DNA from: Capitulum mitella
Lineage: Eukaryota; Arthropoda; Thecostraca; Pollicipedomorpha; Pollicipedidae
Assembly (NCBI GenBank): GCA_030062745.1
Contig: CP099854.1
Coordinates: 8,892,014-8,956,013 of the forward strand
DNA length: 64,000 nt
Direction of reading: 5' to 3'
The notes beneath the pieces are model-generated. The model was given only the letters and a program-made list of their open reading frames with translations. It did not search any database and was not told the origin of the DNA. Both the position numbers and the translations under genes were made by a program. Numbering within the stretch: position 1 is the first letter of the stretch; each line of letters starts with the position of its first letter. Below, piece after piece: positions 21,835-33,192 of this stretch.

Positions 21835-22660
21835 GTCGCTCGGCCGGCGGCTCGGCCGGCGGCTCGGCCGGCGGCGGTTATCGCGATAGTGGCGTGGCGG
21901 TCTGTCTGCAACCGGAGTGTCTGACGGCGAGGAAGGGGTGAGCCTCTGTTGCCGTGATGCCTGGCGGGGCGGGGCGGGGCGGGGCAGAGCGGAGCGCGGG
22001 GGGTCTGCAGCCATGATGGCTGTCAGGGGTTCCCCTCAGAGTCCCGCCCGGCACCGCCGCCGGCCATGGCTGCACGTGGGTAAACAGTCGCCTCCGGAAG
22101 CTTGTCTCGACGCGATCACAGCGCTGAGCGACTGCAGGCGACGGCCACGGTGACCGGGCGCGGGCGTGCTACGGCAATTCGTAATCGATTCGTCTACAGA
22201 AAATTTTGCGTCAACTTCGAAGTGTGCTCCAAACGTAATATTCTTTATTGCACTTCCGTGTTTGTAATTCTTGACGTGTTTTCGAGCAGACGAGTGCCGC
22301 TAACAACTACGTTTCGTCATTGTCATGTAGCCGTGACTGCGCTGGGCCCGGGTGGCGGCGGCCCGCTGACCCGGCCGGCCCGGTGACCATATGTCGCCCG
22401 GGGCGGTGGCTGGACCGCCCCACCTGACGCGTGTGATGGTCCGAAGGAACGTGATTCGGCCGCGAGGCAGAGCTCAGCGTGTTCGGCCCGGGCACGGTGG
22501 TAGCCGATACAGAGGTCATTAGTGTACATGTCTTTTAGTGTAAAATCGAGGGGGGTCGGGGCGGGGCTCGGTCGACCTGCGACGTAGGTCCGTCTGTGTC
22601 GTCACGGGGAACAGCGGAGAAGCCTGCCCCCCCCCCCCCCGAAACGGAACCCTGAGATCG
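21835..22660. other. GC- and CpG-rich block
   Basis: The block has a (CGGCCGGCGGCT)3-type repeat at 21840-21877, (GGGGC)n at 21963-21985 and many CpGs through 22640, ending in a 13-C run near 22628. Invertebrate genomes seldom have classical CpG islands, so this contrast with the flanks is notable. It may be a promoter region, but I found no exon attached to it. Confidence 0.5.
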
Positions 22661-24334
22661 ATGCGATGGAGATCCGAGGAATTTTCGGGGTTTCAAAAAT
22701 AGAGTAGTTTGTCGAGGCTTTCGGGACACATTTTCGTTTGTTTCTTCGTGTTTTTTTTTTCGGGGATCGCAAAATAAAGTGGCCCCAACCCGCGAGTCCG
22801 ACAGAAAATCAATATTTAGGGTAGGTTTGGTCTCCGGCGGAGTGATCTCTCACCAACCTAAAATCAGGTAAGTTGGCCTTTCTGAGCATTTTCGCAAAAC
22901 GACACCCCTGAATCGGATGTTTTCGGACAGTTTTCGGCATGCCTCCAAATCAGACTCTGAATCGCCAGATCGAAGAGAAACTGAATTTGCTCAGACTTTG
23001 AATCGAAGCAACCGACCATGGACTCTGAATCCCTCCCACTGTTTTGAACTCATACCCAGGTCTGCATCTGTGATGCTCCCGAAGCGACAGAGCTACTCCC
23101 ACCCCCAGCCTCCCCTCCCCGGCTGTGATTGGTACCTCATCTGTTAGAACATTGCCCAGAAACTTTATGACTTTTTCTAAAAATGATTTGTACGCACGGT
23201 GCCGCAGTCTTCAGCAAATATCAGTCAAGGGCGGCCCTAGGGCTCAATTTTGGGAGAAACCTGCAATGGGATCTGGTGACTATCTGTCGATGTTCCTTTT
23301 TCATGTTATTATGGCCATTCCCTTGCGCGCACAAGTCATTTGTTGTTGCAATAAATGAGTGCGTTCTGCATGTTATCATATGGAAAATGTTGGCGAAGGC
23401 AGTCCCAGGCCGAGACGTAGCCAAGGGAGGGGGGGGGGGCGTTAAGAGGGCGGTCGCCCCCTTGAGCAAACGATAGGGCCCCGTTTGACCCGTTTGAGAG
23501 CTGAGCTTACAGGATGTTCGACTATGGCCCCTCAGGCTATGATCCTCGCCTGGCCGAGGGGTGGATGGAAGTCCGACCTCCCAAGGTTTTTTCCAGCGTA
23601 GTAAAAAAAACTGCGCTGCGCAGCGTCGCAAAATTTCGATCAAAATCGCATGACACTGCCTGCGAACTCCTGAGGCCAACAGCGACCTCATCTGACTCCG
23701 AAATCGACTCAAGAGTCGACTCATCGCGGCCAGACGCGACTTCTTGTGCGATGAGACGGCGGCCGGCGACCGGCGCGGTTTCCGGCCGACCTTTCGAAAG
23801 TTCATGTCGAGCGCGGCACCGCCTGAAAGTGCATCGACAGTGAGCCCCGCGAATGCAGAGGCGGCGGCTGACAGCTTCAATCGCTACTCTGCCTCCGCCG
23901 GCTCCCGCGTAGCTGCCAGTCTTCGCGATCACATCACCAGCGGACAGAAGTGCCCTCAACCGCCGACCGTGGCCGTTTCACCGTCACATCAGCCACGCTC
24001 TGCTCTGTATCAAATGTAACTGCTCGCCTGTATCAGATGCGTGACCTCTTCGCGTGCCGTGGGCCTCGACGACGTCTCGCTTGCAGCTGTACGAAAATGT
24101 TCTCCGTGTAGCCATTGGGCCTCACGTTTTGCGACTCATCAACTTGTCACTTGTGACTTAAGTATTCCAGGAGCAATGAAAAGTCGCATACGTTCTTCCG
24201 ATTTTGATATCTGGAGATCCTTCACCCCCTCCAATAACAGGCCTATTTTCATACTCAGTGTTTTGTCCAGAACTCAGGAACAAGCGGCCTGCAGTCAACT
24301 GTTTGTGCATCTCCAGGAATGCGACCTGCTCAAC
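22661..24334. other. No gene recognised
   Basis: Several overlapping frames occur at 23220-24020 (up to 219 codons on the minus strand), but plus- and minus-strand frames overlap over the same GC-rich bases and none shows a domain. A poly-G at 23430 is probably old repeat. Confidence 0.35.
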
Positions 24335-24368
24335 TTTTCTCAGTAAGCCTGCACGCTTACTGAGAAAA
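24335..24368. repeat. Perfect 14-bp hairpin
   Basis: TTTTCTCAGTAAGC at 24335-24348 is the exact reverse complement of 24355-24368, with the 6-nt loop ctgcac. The 34-base structure stands alone, with no poly-T on either side. Confidence 0.9.
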
Positions 24369-24570
24369 CACTCGACGGAGTACGCCGTGCTCGTCGCTGT
24401 CGAGCGCACCGTGGAAAAGGTTGACAGCGGTGACATTCCGTCGATAATGACGGAACCGTTACTGTTACTGAGACCGTTAACCGTCATTGGCATCTCGGGG
24501 GGGGGGAATGCTACCTTCCACCCACCCCCATACGGAAATGTGTACTGGCGTTAAAAGTACTGGAATAGGG

Positions 24571-25781
24571 TTAACCCTATTCCCGGAGGGCTAGACGGTA
24601 TGGTCGACTCCCGGCAGGGGGGGCGGATTCGGCCCCCCCCTGAGATCTCGAGAACTACTCGTCCGATTTCATCGCAACAAACGGCAATCGATTTGCCGTC
24701 ACGTCAACTACATCCTTATAAAAAGAAATTTCCAAAATTTTGAAACTTGTGGATACAGGGGGGGGGGGAAAAATGTCAAAATGTGGGGTACTTTTGGACT
24801 TCGTATAACTCCATTGTTTATCGACCGATTTCGATGAAAATGGCATGAATCGAGAGATTATGGATAGGGCTTTTACCATTGGTCCGCAAATCTGAAATTT
24901 TGAGAAAATTCATGGGCGTTCACAGGGGTTCAAAAACAGGATTAGTTTTCTAACAACTGAATGAACAAAAGAGGCAAAAACACTTTTTTGGCTTCTGCTA
25001 GTCATGTTATACTAAAGAAGTACAAATCGCATTACAATGTTTGTATAATGTTAGCATAGGCGGTGCCAGGGACATGAAAAAGGGGAACAGTCACGGTCAC
25101 ACGTTTCTCAGATCAACTTGTGACCTTTGACCTTAAATGACCTCCAGTGACCTTGGGGTCACTTGGAATGATCTCGTGTGCATTTAATATTATCTGTTAA
25201 CGTTTTCAATCCTTTGAATTCACTCTATTTCAAAAATTTCATTTTATGGCTATTGCGATACAGGGTACGCGCACTGACATTTTAGGTCATAGCTCCTTGA
25301 CCCGACCTGATATCAAGCTGAAACTTGGTACACAAGTAGAAGGTATCCTTCTACGTCATATATATTCTGGGTTTGCCATTTGAAAAAATGGCGCCGAAAT
25401 GATAGCGAAAAAACAAATTTTGACTTTTGACCTTGACCTGACCTTGTAAAATGACCTCAGATAGACAAACTTTCGTGTGCACATTGCCCAACTATTTAGC
25501 TAAACATCCATGTTATAAGTTCTATCTTAAAAACTCTGTTTTTGGCAGACATTTTTCTTTTACCCTCAACATGGCCAAAAATGGCATGAGGTGCCTCCCA
25601 AAAACGTTGCCTAGCTCCGCCCCTGAGCAAAATAGAATTTTGAAATTTTGTCACAGCACGTAGAAAGAATAGATAGGAAAAGTGACTTGGTTTCGTGAAG
25701 CTGCATTAAAAAGCCTGGAATTGGCAAGCAAAAAACCCGAGGGGTGGGCGGATTCCGCCCCTCTGCCGGGAATAGGGTTAA
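24571..25781 (-). mobile_element. Family A element, copy 3
   Basis: Inverted relative to copies 1 and 2. It runs TTAACCCTATTCCCGG to CCGGGAATAGGGTTAA, with perfect 16-bp inverted ends including TTAA. All internal landmarks are present in reverse order. The left TTAA is shared with another TIR-like end (see findings). Confidence 0.9.
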
Positions 25782-26390
25782 GGTACCCCAGGTAATCGCG
25801 CAAGGAATTATTCAAATCTAGAAGTAGAAGTTTTGAACCTGGTGTGAGACTAAAAATCATAATTAAGTGTATCTGGTGTCATATGATAACAACAGGAAAA
25901 GTCATCCTAGAGTAACCTGGTGGGATTTTGTACATTTCGGAAATGGTGCTATGTCTAGATTGATGGTAGTGAGGGTTAGACACTTTACTCAGATTTGGCT
26001 GTTCTTGTGCTGTTTCAACTCACAGTCTCATCAACTCATGGTCACGCCAATTTGCGGCACATCATGCAACACGACCGCTACGTCTCTTGCACAGCAACTA
26101 GTAACAGCATTTTAACGTAGTTTTCCAAAACCATAAATTAATCCTCACCCTGTAGGACTCAGGGAATGGCCACCACCCACAGTTTTCTTCGTCCTTGCGA
26201 GAAAGGAAAAAACGCGGTACCACAAAAGCTAGAATGCCCTTTCATTGGTCTTTTACGCCTTGTGTGCAATTTTCGAGTTCAGATCAGATGAAGTCTGTGA
26301 CCTACGACATATCAAAGAAACCTATGGCCGAAAAAGCCCCCTCCCCGTAGATAAAAACACAGGGCATCGAAACAAACCTCCCTGGAATTA
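25782..26390. other. No gene recognised
   Basis: Nothing supportable. The short frame at 25867-26115 has no features. Confidence 0.4.
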
Positions 26391-28410
26391 GGGATGTTGA
26401 GAACCACAACAAATCTGTCATCTTTTTTCGGAATCTGCCGGGCCATGGACCTACGATGAAGCCCATTTTCAAGACATATCGCCATGTTGTCAGAAACTCA
26501 CTTTTTCGTACATTTTTGGTTTAAGGTGATGGGAACTAACATCGACTGTTATTTGGCCAAGTATCATTGACCTTCAATCATTGACCATCGATCACTGGCC
26601 AGGGGTAAGGTCACCAATAACTATAGGGCGCAAAAATGTACCGCCGTCAAAATCTGCGACCAAGGACTTGGAAAGGACAGAAAATGGCAGCACTGGCTCT
26701 CAAAGTGGCTAACGATACCCATTAGTTTAAAACGTTTACTAAAATCGCATGTTTTGCTAAGCAACGAGCGTGTCTGAAAAAAGCCTCACCAATTGTAAAG
26801 ATTGCACATTCTGAATCTTTCCAAAATCCAATACGGCAAACCATAACACTGCCTAATAACTCCAAGAAATACAAACTAGTGAGGCCTACTTATCCAAATC
26901 TGTGTCCGTCAGTTTCAAACCCATCTGGCGACGGCATCCGTCACGCTGAGGCGCAGAAAATTGCCGTGTCTTTAACGCGCCGTAAATACATTTTTGCATT
27001 TTATTACACATTAATGCACTGCTGCATTTACGCCTAATTAGTCAATAGATCATACAGATTATATGCGTATCATTATCTACGGACTTTTATTTATCGGTCG
27101 ACATATTTAAACGCGCTCGCGCGCTGGTGCAATACCGACTGCAGTGCTGCACGTGGTCGGTGATACTGGTCTCATGTTGCTCCGCCTCTACCACGAACTT
27201 TCTGTCCCTGCGTCTATTACTCACTGTTGGTGATCTGTCCAGTGTCCTTGCCAGCCAGATGCTCTCCTCTCTGCCGTCGTCGTTTCCGAAGTATCGCCTT
27301 TGAAGTCGGCCAACCGCCAGCTGGCAGCTCACGTGCAACGCTGCATTGTACTAGGCCGTTTGAGTTCAGCTGATGGAGCGGCAGTCCAAGCTGCGGAACT
27401 TTTGCAGATTTGCCTCACGCACCACGTGCTCATGGTGCTTCGCACTTTGTCGTCACGTGACACTGCACGCCCCTGGGTCCATGCCTAGGTCGTGTGAAAA
27501 TGTCAGCCTCCAATTTGCTCTAGATTGCCTTAGGTACGCGATTATCCCAACCGGACACACGAACAGACTCACGGACAACTTCTCTTTAATATATTAGGGA
27601 CCATGGCCATTCCACCAAAACCCAGCATTTCACCGTTTTCACTTCGACCATGCAAACATACTTGTTATTTAAGTGCTTTTGGCAAACAACGTTTTTAGCC
27701 TGTGAAAACTTCTCAGATTAGATGTAGATAGAGGCCTGGAAAGAACCCCGCAGGCCCGGTTCAGTGAGTGGTCTGGGTGGGATGGCAATTTGCATCACTA
27801 ATATGAATTCTGTTTGGAGCTTATGCATCACTGGGGCGCCGTTTCGTCGGAAGTCCTATCATCGAGATCGCTCTGATTAAATATCTTCACCTTGGTTATT
27901 GGATTAAGTGAGTTATCTCCTGAAACCGAGGATCCTAAATCCTTTGCCGTCCGAAGTATCACTATATGTTTCTTTCAAGACCTGGTAATGTTTGATAGGT
28001 TTCTCATCAGCAAAAATATATCCGTCTCATGCGCCACGTGCCCATGGTCCACCGTACCGAGTCGTCACGTGACGCGGCACGTCTCCGGACCTATGCCTTG
28101 ATCGTGTGGAGATTTTAGCCTCTAACTGGTTCTGGTTTGTCCTGGACGTTTGGTTATTTGTCCCGACCGGACACACGTACCGAAAACCTTCGTTGACGTT
28201 TATTGATCCCGGCCTTGAGATCTAGGATGCGTCTCGGCTCCATGTAGTCTGCTGCGAGAAGACATATATGGGGTCCAAATGGCTTCAAGATTCATCAAAA
28301 GTACATCACACCAGTTCCGCTCTCCACTTATCAAGAGAGCTCCATCGGTATGCTTGTTTTCATCGTGCGAACGATCAGTCGGGATTTAGAGGGGGAGGGG
28401 GGACATTGCC
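26390..28410 (+). mobile_element. Family B element, copy 4, split by a ~1.06 kb insertion
   Basis: The left part (26390-27140) matches 32100-32940 of the best family B copy: 'cctaaga..aagcccattttcaagaca', 'caatgac...gaccggtcatcaataac' type phrases, 'agaaaatggcagaactggct' and 'gcgctggtgc'. The right part (28200-28410) resumes with 'ggccttgagat' and 'atgcttgttttcatcgtgcgaacga'. The break at about 27140-28200 holds foreign sequence with its own direct repeats. Confidence 0.65.
27417..28200 (+). repeat. Two ~175-bp direct repeats with paired E-boxes
   Basis: 27417-27590 and 28030-28200 are diverged direct repeats. Shared blocks include ccacgtgc.catggt, gtcacgtgac, atgcct..gtcgtgt and ccggacacacg. 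Each contains two CACGTG E-boxes exactly 31 bases apart (27423 and 27454; 28035 and 28066). They bracket ~440 bp and sit within the insertion that splits family B copy 4. They could be short terminal repeats of a nonautonomous LTR-like (TRIM) element. Confidence 0.6.
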
Positions 28411-29270
28411 CCAGCCGCCGTCGCCCCGCTGCACATTGTGCATGACGCCAGCACGGCACCGTATGCTGACCCGACGCTCCGCCTAAATTACGTCACCCTT
28501 TTCGTCAGCAGCAGCCCGGCCGCGCAGGACCGGACCCGCTCGTCCTGGCCGTGAGGTCTTCGGCCGTCATCCCAACTGCTGTACCCGCGGCGGAGATAAA
28601 CGGAGTGACGTCATAGTCTCTGTTCTCTCCCGGTCCCGCCTGGACCTCCGCCCCGAGACGCCCCTCTCGTTGACTTGAATGGAACAATGAGTGTGACCAG
28701 TCATTGTTTCCGTGTCGTTTTACGTGTCGCGGTGTTCCCGCTCTCTGTGTTCCTGGGCTCTTAACGAACGCAAGCGACTTTCGTGCCCGTCGCTTGTCGG
28801 GAAACGCACTGTTCTGTGCTGGTCCCTGCCTCGTTCGATGCTGGTTATAACCATGCTGTATTCGTATATTCCATAACCCTAACCCTAAACCCTCTCCGGC
28901 ATAGGGGGGAGCTGAAAGCATTTTCCCATTCCCGAGGTTTTCCGAAAATATCTCACTAACGGTATGTTTGATCCACTTGAAACTTGGTACATCCTCTGAG
29001 GTATTCTTCCCACATCTTATGGCGTAAAAATTGTCCTCTTGGTTGCCATAGTAACGAGCTCCGGCGTCATGTCTTTCGCGTCCGACGCGTTCGGTTTACA
29101 ACGGTCTCAGTTTTGCCTCACTGTTAGACGGTTGCTGTGCACTAATGCAATAAAATATATATCAATGGACTCCAAACTGTATGTTCTATGACACAGTACA
29201 TAGATTTAGCAGGCTTATGCTCACTGCCGGGACAATCGAGGGTGTAAACTGAGGTCATGAGCTACGGCGG
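28411..29270. other. No gene recognised; short CCCTAA pair
   Basis: CCCTAACCCTAAACCC at about 28875 is too short to be telomeric and probably marks a decayed element end. The rest is GC-rich sequence up to 28850, with overlapping frames on both strands. Confidence 0.35.
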
Positions 29271-29273
29271 AAA

Positions 29274-30850
29274 ACAACGAAACGTTTTGATTGTCGACAG
29301 TTGCAGCTACAGCTTCCTTCGATGAAAACGGCCAACTCTCTCATATGCACAGGTCAACGCTGTCGAGACTACTTTCCATAGCGCAGTAGGCTAGAGTAGC
29401 AATAGCGGACCATCAGACTGGTATTGCCTGTTCCAAATTAGGCTTGCTTGACGTCTTCGTGATAAGTCGTGATTTTCTACACTTCGCAGTTCTTATTTTA
29501 TTCGTTAGTGTTACATATCGTTGCGTCAGTGGTCGAAAAGTGAAGTGTTCAATGTATTGCATTGTACTGTGTCACACAGTCCTGATCCCGATCCCGATCC
29601 CGATTCTGATACAGATCCCGGTCTTAATCCCGATTCTGATACAGATCCCGATCCCATCCCGATCCTGATCCCGATCCCGATTCTGATTCTGAACTCGATC
29701 GGCACACGATCTGGATTGTTGGCTAGACTGGACAACGAAACGTTTGGATTGTCAACAGTTGCAGCTACACATTCCTTCGATGAAAACAGCCAACTCTCTC
29801 ATATGCACAGGTCAACGCTGTCAAGACTACTTTCAATAGCGCAGTAGGCTAGAGTAGCAATAGCGGACCATCAGACTGGTATTGCCTGTTCCAAATTCGG
29901 CTTGCTCGACGTCTTGGTCCTGATCCCGATCCTGATCCTGATCCCGATCCAGATCCTGATCCCGATCCCGATCCCGATCCCGATCCTGATCCTGATCCTG
30001 ATCCTGATCCCGATCCCGATTCCGATCCCGGTCCTGATCCCGATCCCGATCCCGATCCCTCTTCCGATCCCAATCCCGATTCCGATTCCGATTCCGATCC
30101 CGATCCTGATCCTGATCCTGATCCCGATCCCAATCCCGGTCTTGATTCCGATTCTGATTGAGATCCCGATCCTGATCCCGATCCCGATTCTGATTCCGAT
30201 CCCGGTCCGGATCTTGATCCTGATTCTGATTCCGATTCCTATTCCGTTTCCGATTCTGATTCTGATCTCGATCCTGATCCCGATCCCGATCCCGATTCCC
30301 ATCCCGCACTTGATGCCGATTCTGATTCTGATCCTGGTCCTGATCCTAACCCTGGTTCTGATTCCGATTCCGATTCCGTTTCCGATTCTGATTCCGATCC
30401 CGGTCCCGATCCCGATCCCGATCCCCATCCCGATCCCGATGCCGATCCCGACCCCGATCCCGATCCCGATTCCGATCCCGGTAATCATCCTGATCCCGAT
30501 CTCGATCCTGATCCCGATCCCGATCCCGATCCCGATCCTGATCCCGATCCCGATCCTGATCCTGATCCCGATCTTGATCCCGATTCCGATCCCTGTCCTG
30601 CTCACGATCCCGATCCCGATCCTGATCTCGATCCTGATCCCGATCCTGATTCCTATCCTGGTCTTGATCCCGATTCTGATTCAGATCCCGATCTTATCCC
30701 GATCCTGACCCCGATCCCGATTCTGATTCTGAACTCGATCGGCACACGATCGGGATTGTTGGCTAGACTGGACAACGAAACGTTTGGATTGTCGACAGTT
30801 GCAGCTACAGCTTCTCTTCGTTGAAAACAGCCAACTCTGTGAGTTGGCTG
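29274..30850. repeat. Compound array: CCCGAT satellite between three copies of a ~200-bp unit
   Basis: Three copies of a unit (landmarks acaacgaaacgtttggattgtc, acagttgcagctaca and tatgcacaggtcaacgctgtc) start near 29274, 29735 and 30772. The first two continue to ttgcctgttccaaatt.ggcttgct, and the third stops early at a hairpin. They are separated by hexamer arrays at 29581-29690 and 29919-30731, made of GATCCC, GATCCT, GATTCC and GATTCT. The period is six bases, so all six frames stay open and encode IPIPI, DRDRDQ, GSGSG or GIGIR polymers. Confidence 0.9.
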
Positions 30851-30853
30851 TTT
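30825..30853. repeat. Perfect 13-bp hairpin with 3-nt loop
   Basis: AAACAGCCAACTC, TGT, GAGTTGGCTGTTT. The left arm belongs to the third copy of the 200-bp unit (ccaactct is normally followed by ctcatatgcacag). The right arm is a back-copied inverse, so the unit folds back on itself and ends here. Confidence 0.9.
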
Positions 30854-31985
30854 GATACGGACAAGGGGTTTCATACCACCGCCAAGCAATGCTCCAGGGT
30901 GGTTGGTGATTGGGCTGTCTGACGACGCTGTCGATTGTATTTCGTGTCGCACCTTCTCACACCGGTTGACGCCGGAACGGCGAGATATCACTCTCACAGC
31001 AGTGTTTCCGGGACTACTGCAAAACGGCGCACGACAGCGACGTGAAATTTGGCATAGCTGACGATGAAGTACTTGCACATATTTTGTAAAATGTGGCCCT
31101 ATGTCATCTCATGGCACCGAGTTAAGATGTCATTAATGAAGACTTGCAGAACCAGTTTTGCATCAAATCTCGTTTTTTACTGGTTTAGGGCAATGTGTAT
31201 GTATAAACGGCAGATGACGGGCATGAAATCGATTCAGAATTGTAGTCCACATGTGACCAGGTCACTTAAGACAAGCCAATGACCCTTTAAAGAACAAACG
31301 AAGCTGATGACAGATGATCTTTTCTGACCTTAGAACGTTCTTATACTAATTTTTGGCACTGAATGTAATAAAAGAAGCAATTTTAGGCCTATTTGTTCTA
31401 AAGTGTGTCGTTTTTAATTCCGGTAAATCAATTCGTAATTCACAAGCGTAAAGTATGACCTGATCTAGGGGTCCTCTGTTTGATCTGTCATAGTCGGCCT
31501 GGGTACCGTTGGATTTCTTGGGCACTCAGCTATCGATTGTCTCGTGTCCCGAGGCGCTGTCTCAATTAGGGGCCAAATGGCGAGGGACGGCTTGCCATCA
31601 TCCCTCGGCATCGTTGGGAGTGAAAATCACTCTCCTGAGGCGAGGGTCGACGGTTGAACTAAAAAAGCCAAACGGGTTATTGTCTTTTGTATGGCTGAAA
31701 GGCCAAGCTACATTCTTGCTTTCGTTTGCTTACCTATTAAGATTTGGAAATGGCTGGGGGAGGGGGCCGTGCCCCCCATCCCATGGGCCCCACCACAAGG
31801 GGGGCGGGGATACGTCTCTTCCAACCATCTGATCGGGGAAGATTATACCCCAGTAATTGCCGAATGTATATTAGTATGCTGATATTCAAAAATGGTGTAA
31901 TCCGAGGCACGGCATCGCATGGAGCCCTGCATTCTAGCGCCTGTGCAGCGGCTTCGGGACCGGGATGGATATAAGAGGTGTCTTT
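30854..31985. other. No gene recognised
   Basis: Frames at 31509-31974 include the G-rich phrase gggggagggggccgtgcccc, a decayed element end. No exon is supportable. Confidence 0.4.
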
Positions 31986-31991
31986 AACCCG

Positions 31992-33192
31992 TCCCCGACT
32001 GGGGAGGGCAGTTGACCGCCCCTCCCCCCCCCTGATGTTTTTCTAGGATTGCGAGGGAACGAACAAACACAGTCACGAAACTTTGTGTACCTTTTGCTTC
32101 GTCAATTTTACATCTTGCGTCAAAATTTTGACCTCAGGTCAGGTCAGGTATCTGACCTAGGTTAGGTCAAACAGACCTATGTCTAAAAAAGTTTAGCGTC
32201 CTCCAACTTTTTCGCAAAACAAGATTTCTCAATAATACTTTCAGGGATTAGTGACCGTGATAGATGCAAGAAATCTGCTATCTCAGATTTTTCGGAGTTT
32301 TCTGAGTCATTGACCTAAGATCAAGCCCATTTTTAAGACATGTCGTCATTTTTTTCGGAAATTGACGGAATATTTCATAACATTTTAAGTGTGGAGTGAA
32401 GCAGATATCTAGTTACCGTCATTGGGCAAAGTATCAATGACTTCCAGCTATTGACCTGAATCAGGTCACGAATAACTGTAGTGAGCCAAGATGTACCACC
32501 GTCAAAATCAGCGATCAGCGATGAATTACTCATAATGGGTAGAAAATGGCAGAACTAGCTTGCACAGAGGGAAGTAATACCAGGAACCTCAAAAAGTTTG
32601 GGAAAATAGCATATTTTGGAAAGAAACAGGCTCTTGCGAATAAAGCTCCGCTAATTGTGCAGATTGGTGTCTAATGAATTTTTCCAAAATTTAAGCATGA
32701 AAAACCATAACAATAACTACTAAGAGCAATGGAATTTACATGGATAGGCTTTTTTCGCCAAAATAAAGGAACTTCAAAATTAGTTCCCGTCCATTTGCTA
32801 CTGCATACGGCTGCGGCGGACGCCGACAGCCGGCGCGAAAATAGCCGTGTCTTTAACTCGATGTTTCGGCGTACAGACTGAACAAATCTGGGGAAATTAG
32901 ACATGTATCGGCATTCGCGGACCTTTACTTGTGCGCTGGTGCCTTTACCTATGCGTTATTAGTCACAGCCCTTGAGATTCAGGCCATTCCTCGGTCTCAT
33001 GCAGTCGGCTATGAGAAAAGATATATATACATATATTGCGTAAATTGCTTACATATTATCTAAAACTAAAAATGGGATCAGTTTCGAGCTCTACTCGTCA
33101 CAAGCTTTCCAACGGTGTGCTTATTTTTATCGTGCGACCAACCGTTCGTGAGTTATAGGGGGGGGGGGGCGGCCAACTACCCCCCAGTCGCG
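31992..33192 (+). mobile_element. Family B element, copy 1 (near full length)
   Basis: The element is about 1.2 kb with inverted termini. The left end reads GACTGGGGAGGGCAGTTGACC and the right end, inverted, reads GACTGGGGGGTAGTTGGCC. Internal landmarks are gtcaggtcaggtatctgacct, a conserved 'aagcccatttttaagaca', 'gtattgac.atgaccttcc' type motifs, 'cttgagattcaggcc' and 'tttatcgtgcgaccaaccgtt'. There is no coding capacity. Which superfamily it belongs to is unclear, as I could not define a target-site duplication. Confidence 0.75.

Noticed and set aside
23221-23880. 219-codon minus-strand frame with an Ala-rich start resembling a signal peptide
   Set aside because: It overlaps competing plus- and minus-strand frames in GC-rich DNA, includes transposon-like poly-G sequence, and has no domain.
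28868-28890. CCCTAA repeats suggesting a telomere
   Set aside because: Only two perfect units in the middle of the window; more likely a decayed element end.
29871-30708. Very long frames (up to 268 codons) of Ile-Pro, Gly-Ile, Asp-Arg or Gly-Ser polymers
   Set aside because: They are the six readings of one hexamer satellite and are open on both strands; not genes.
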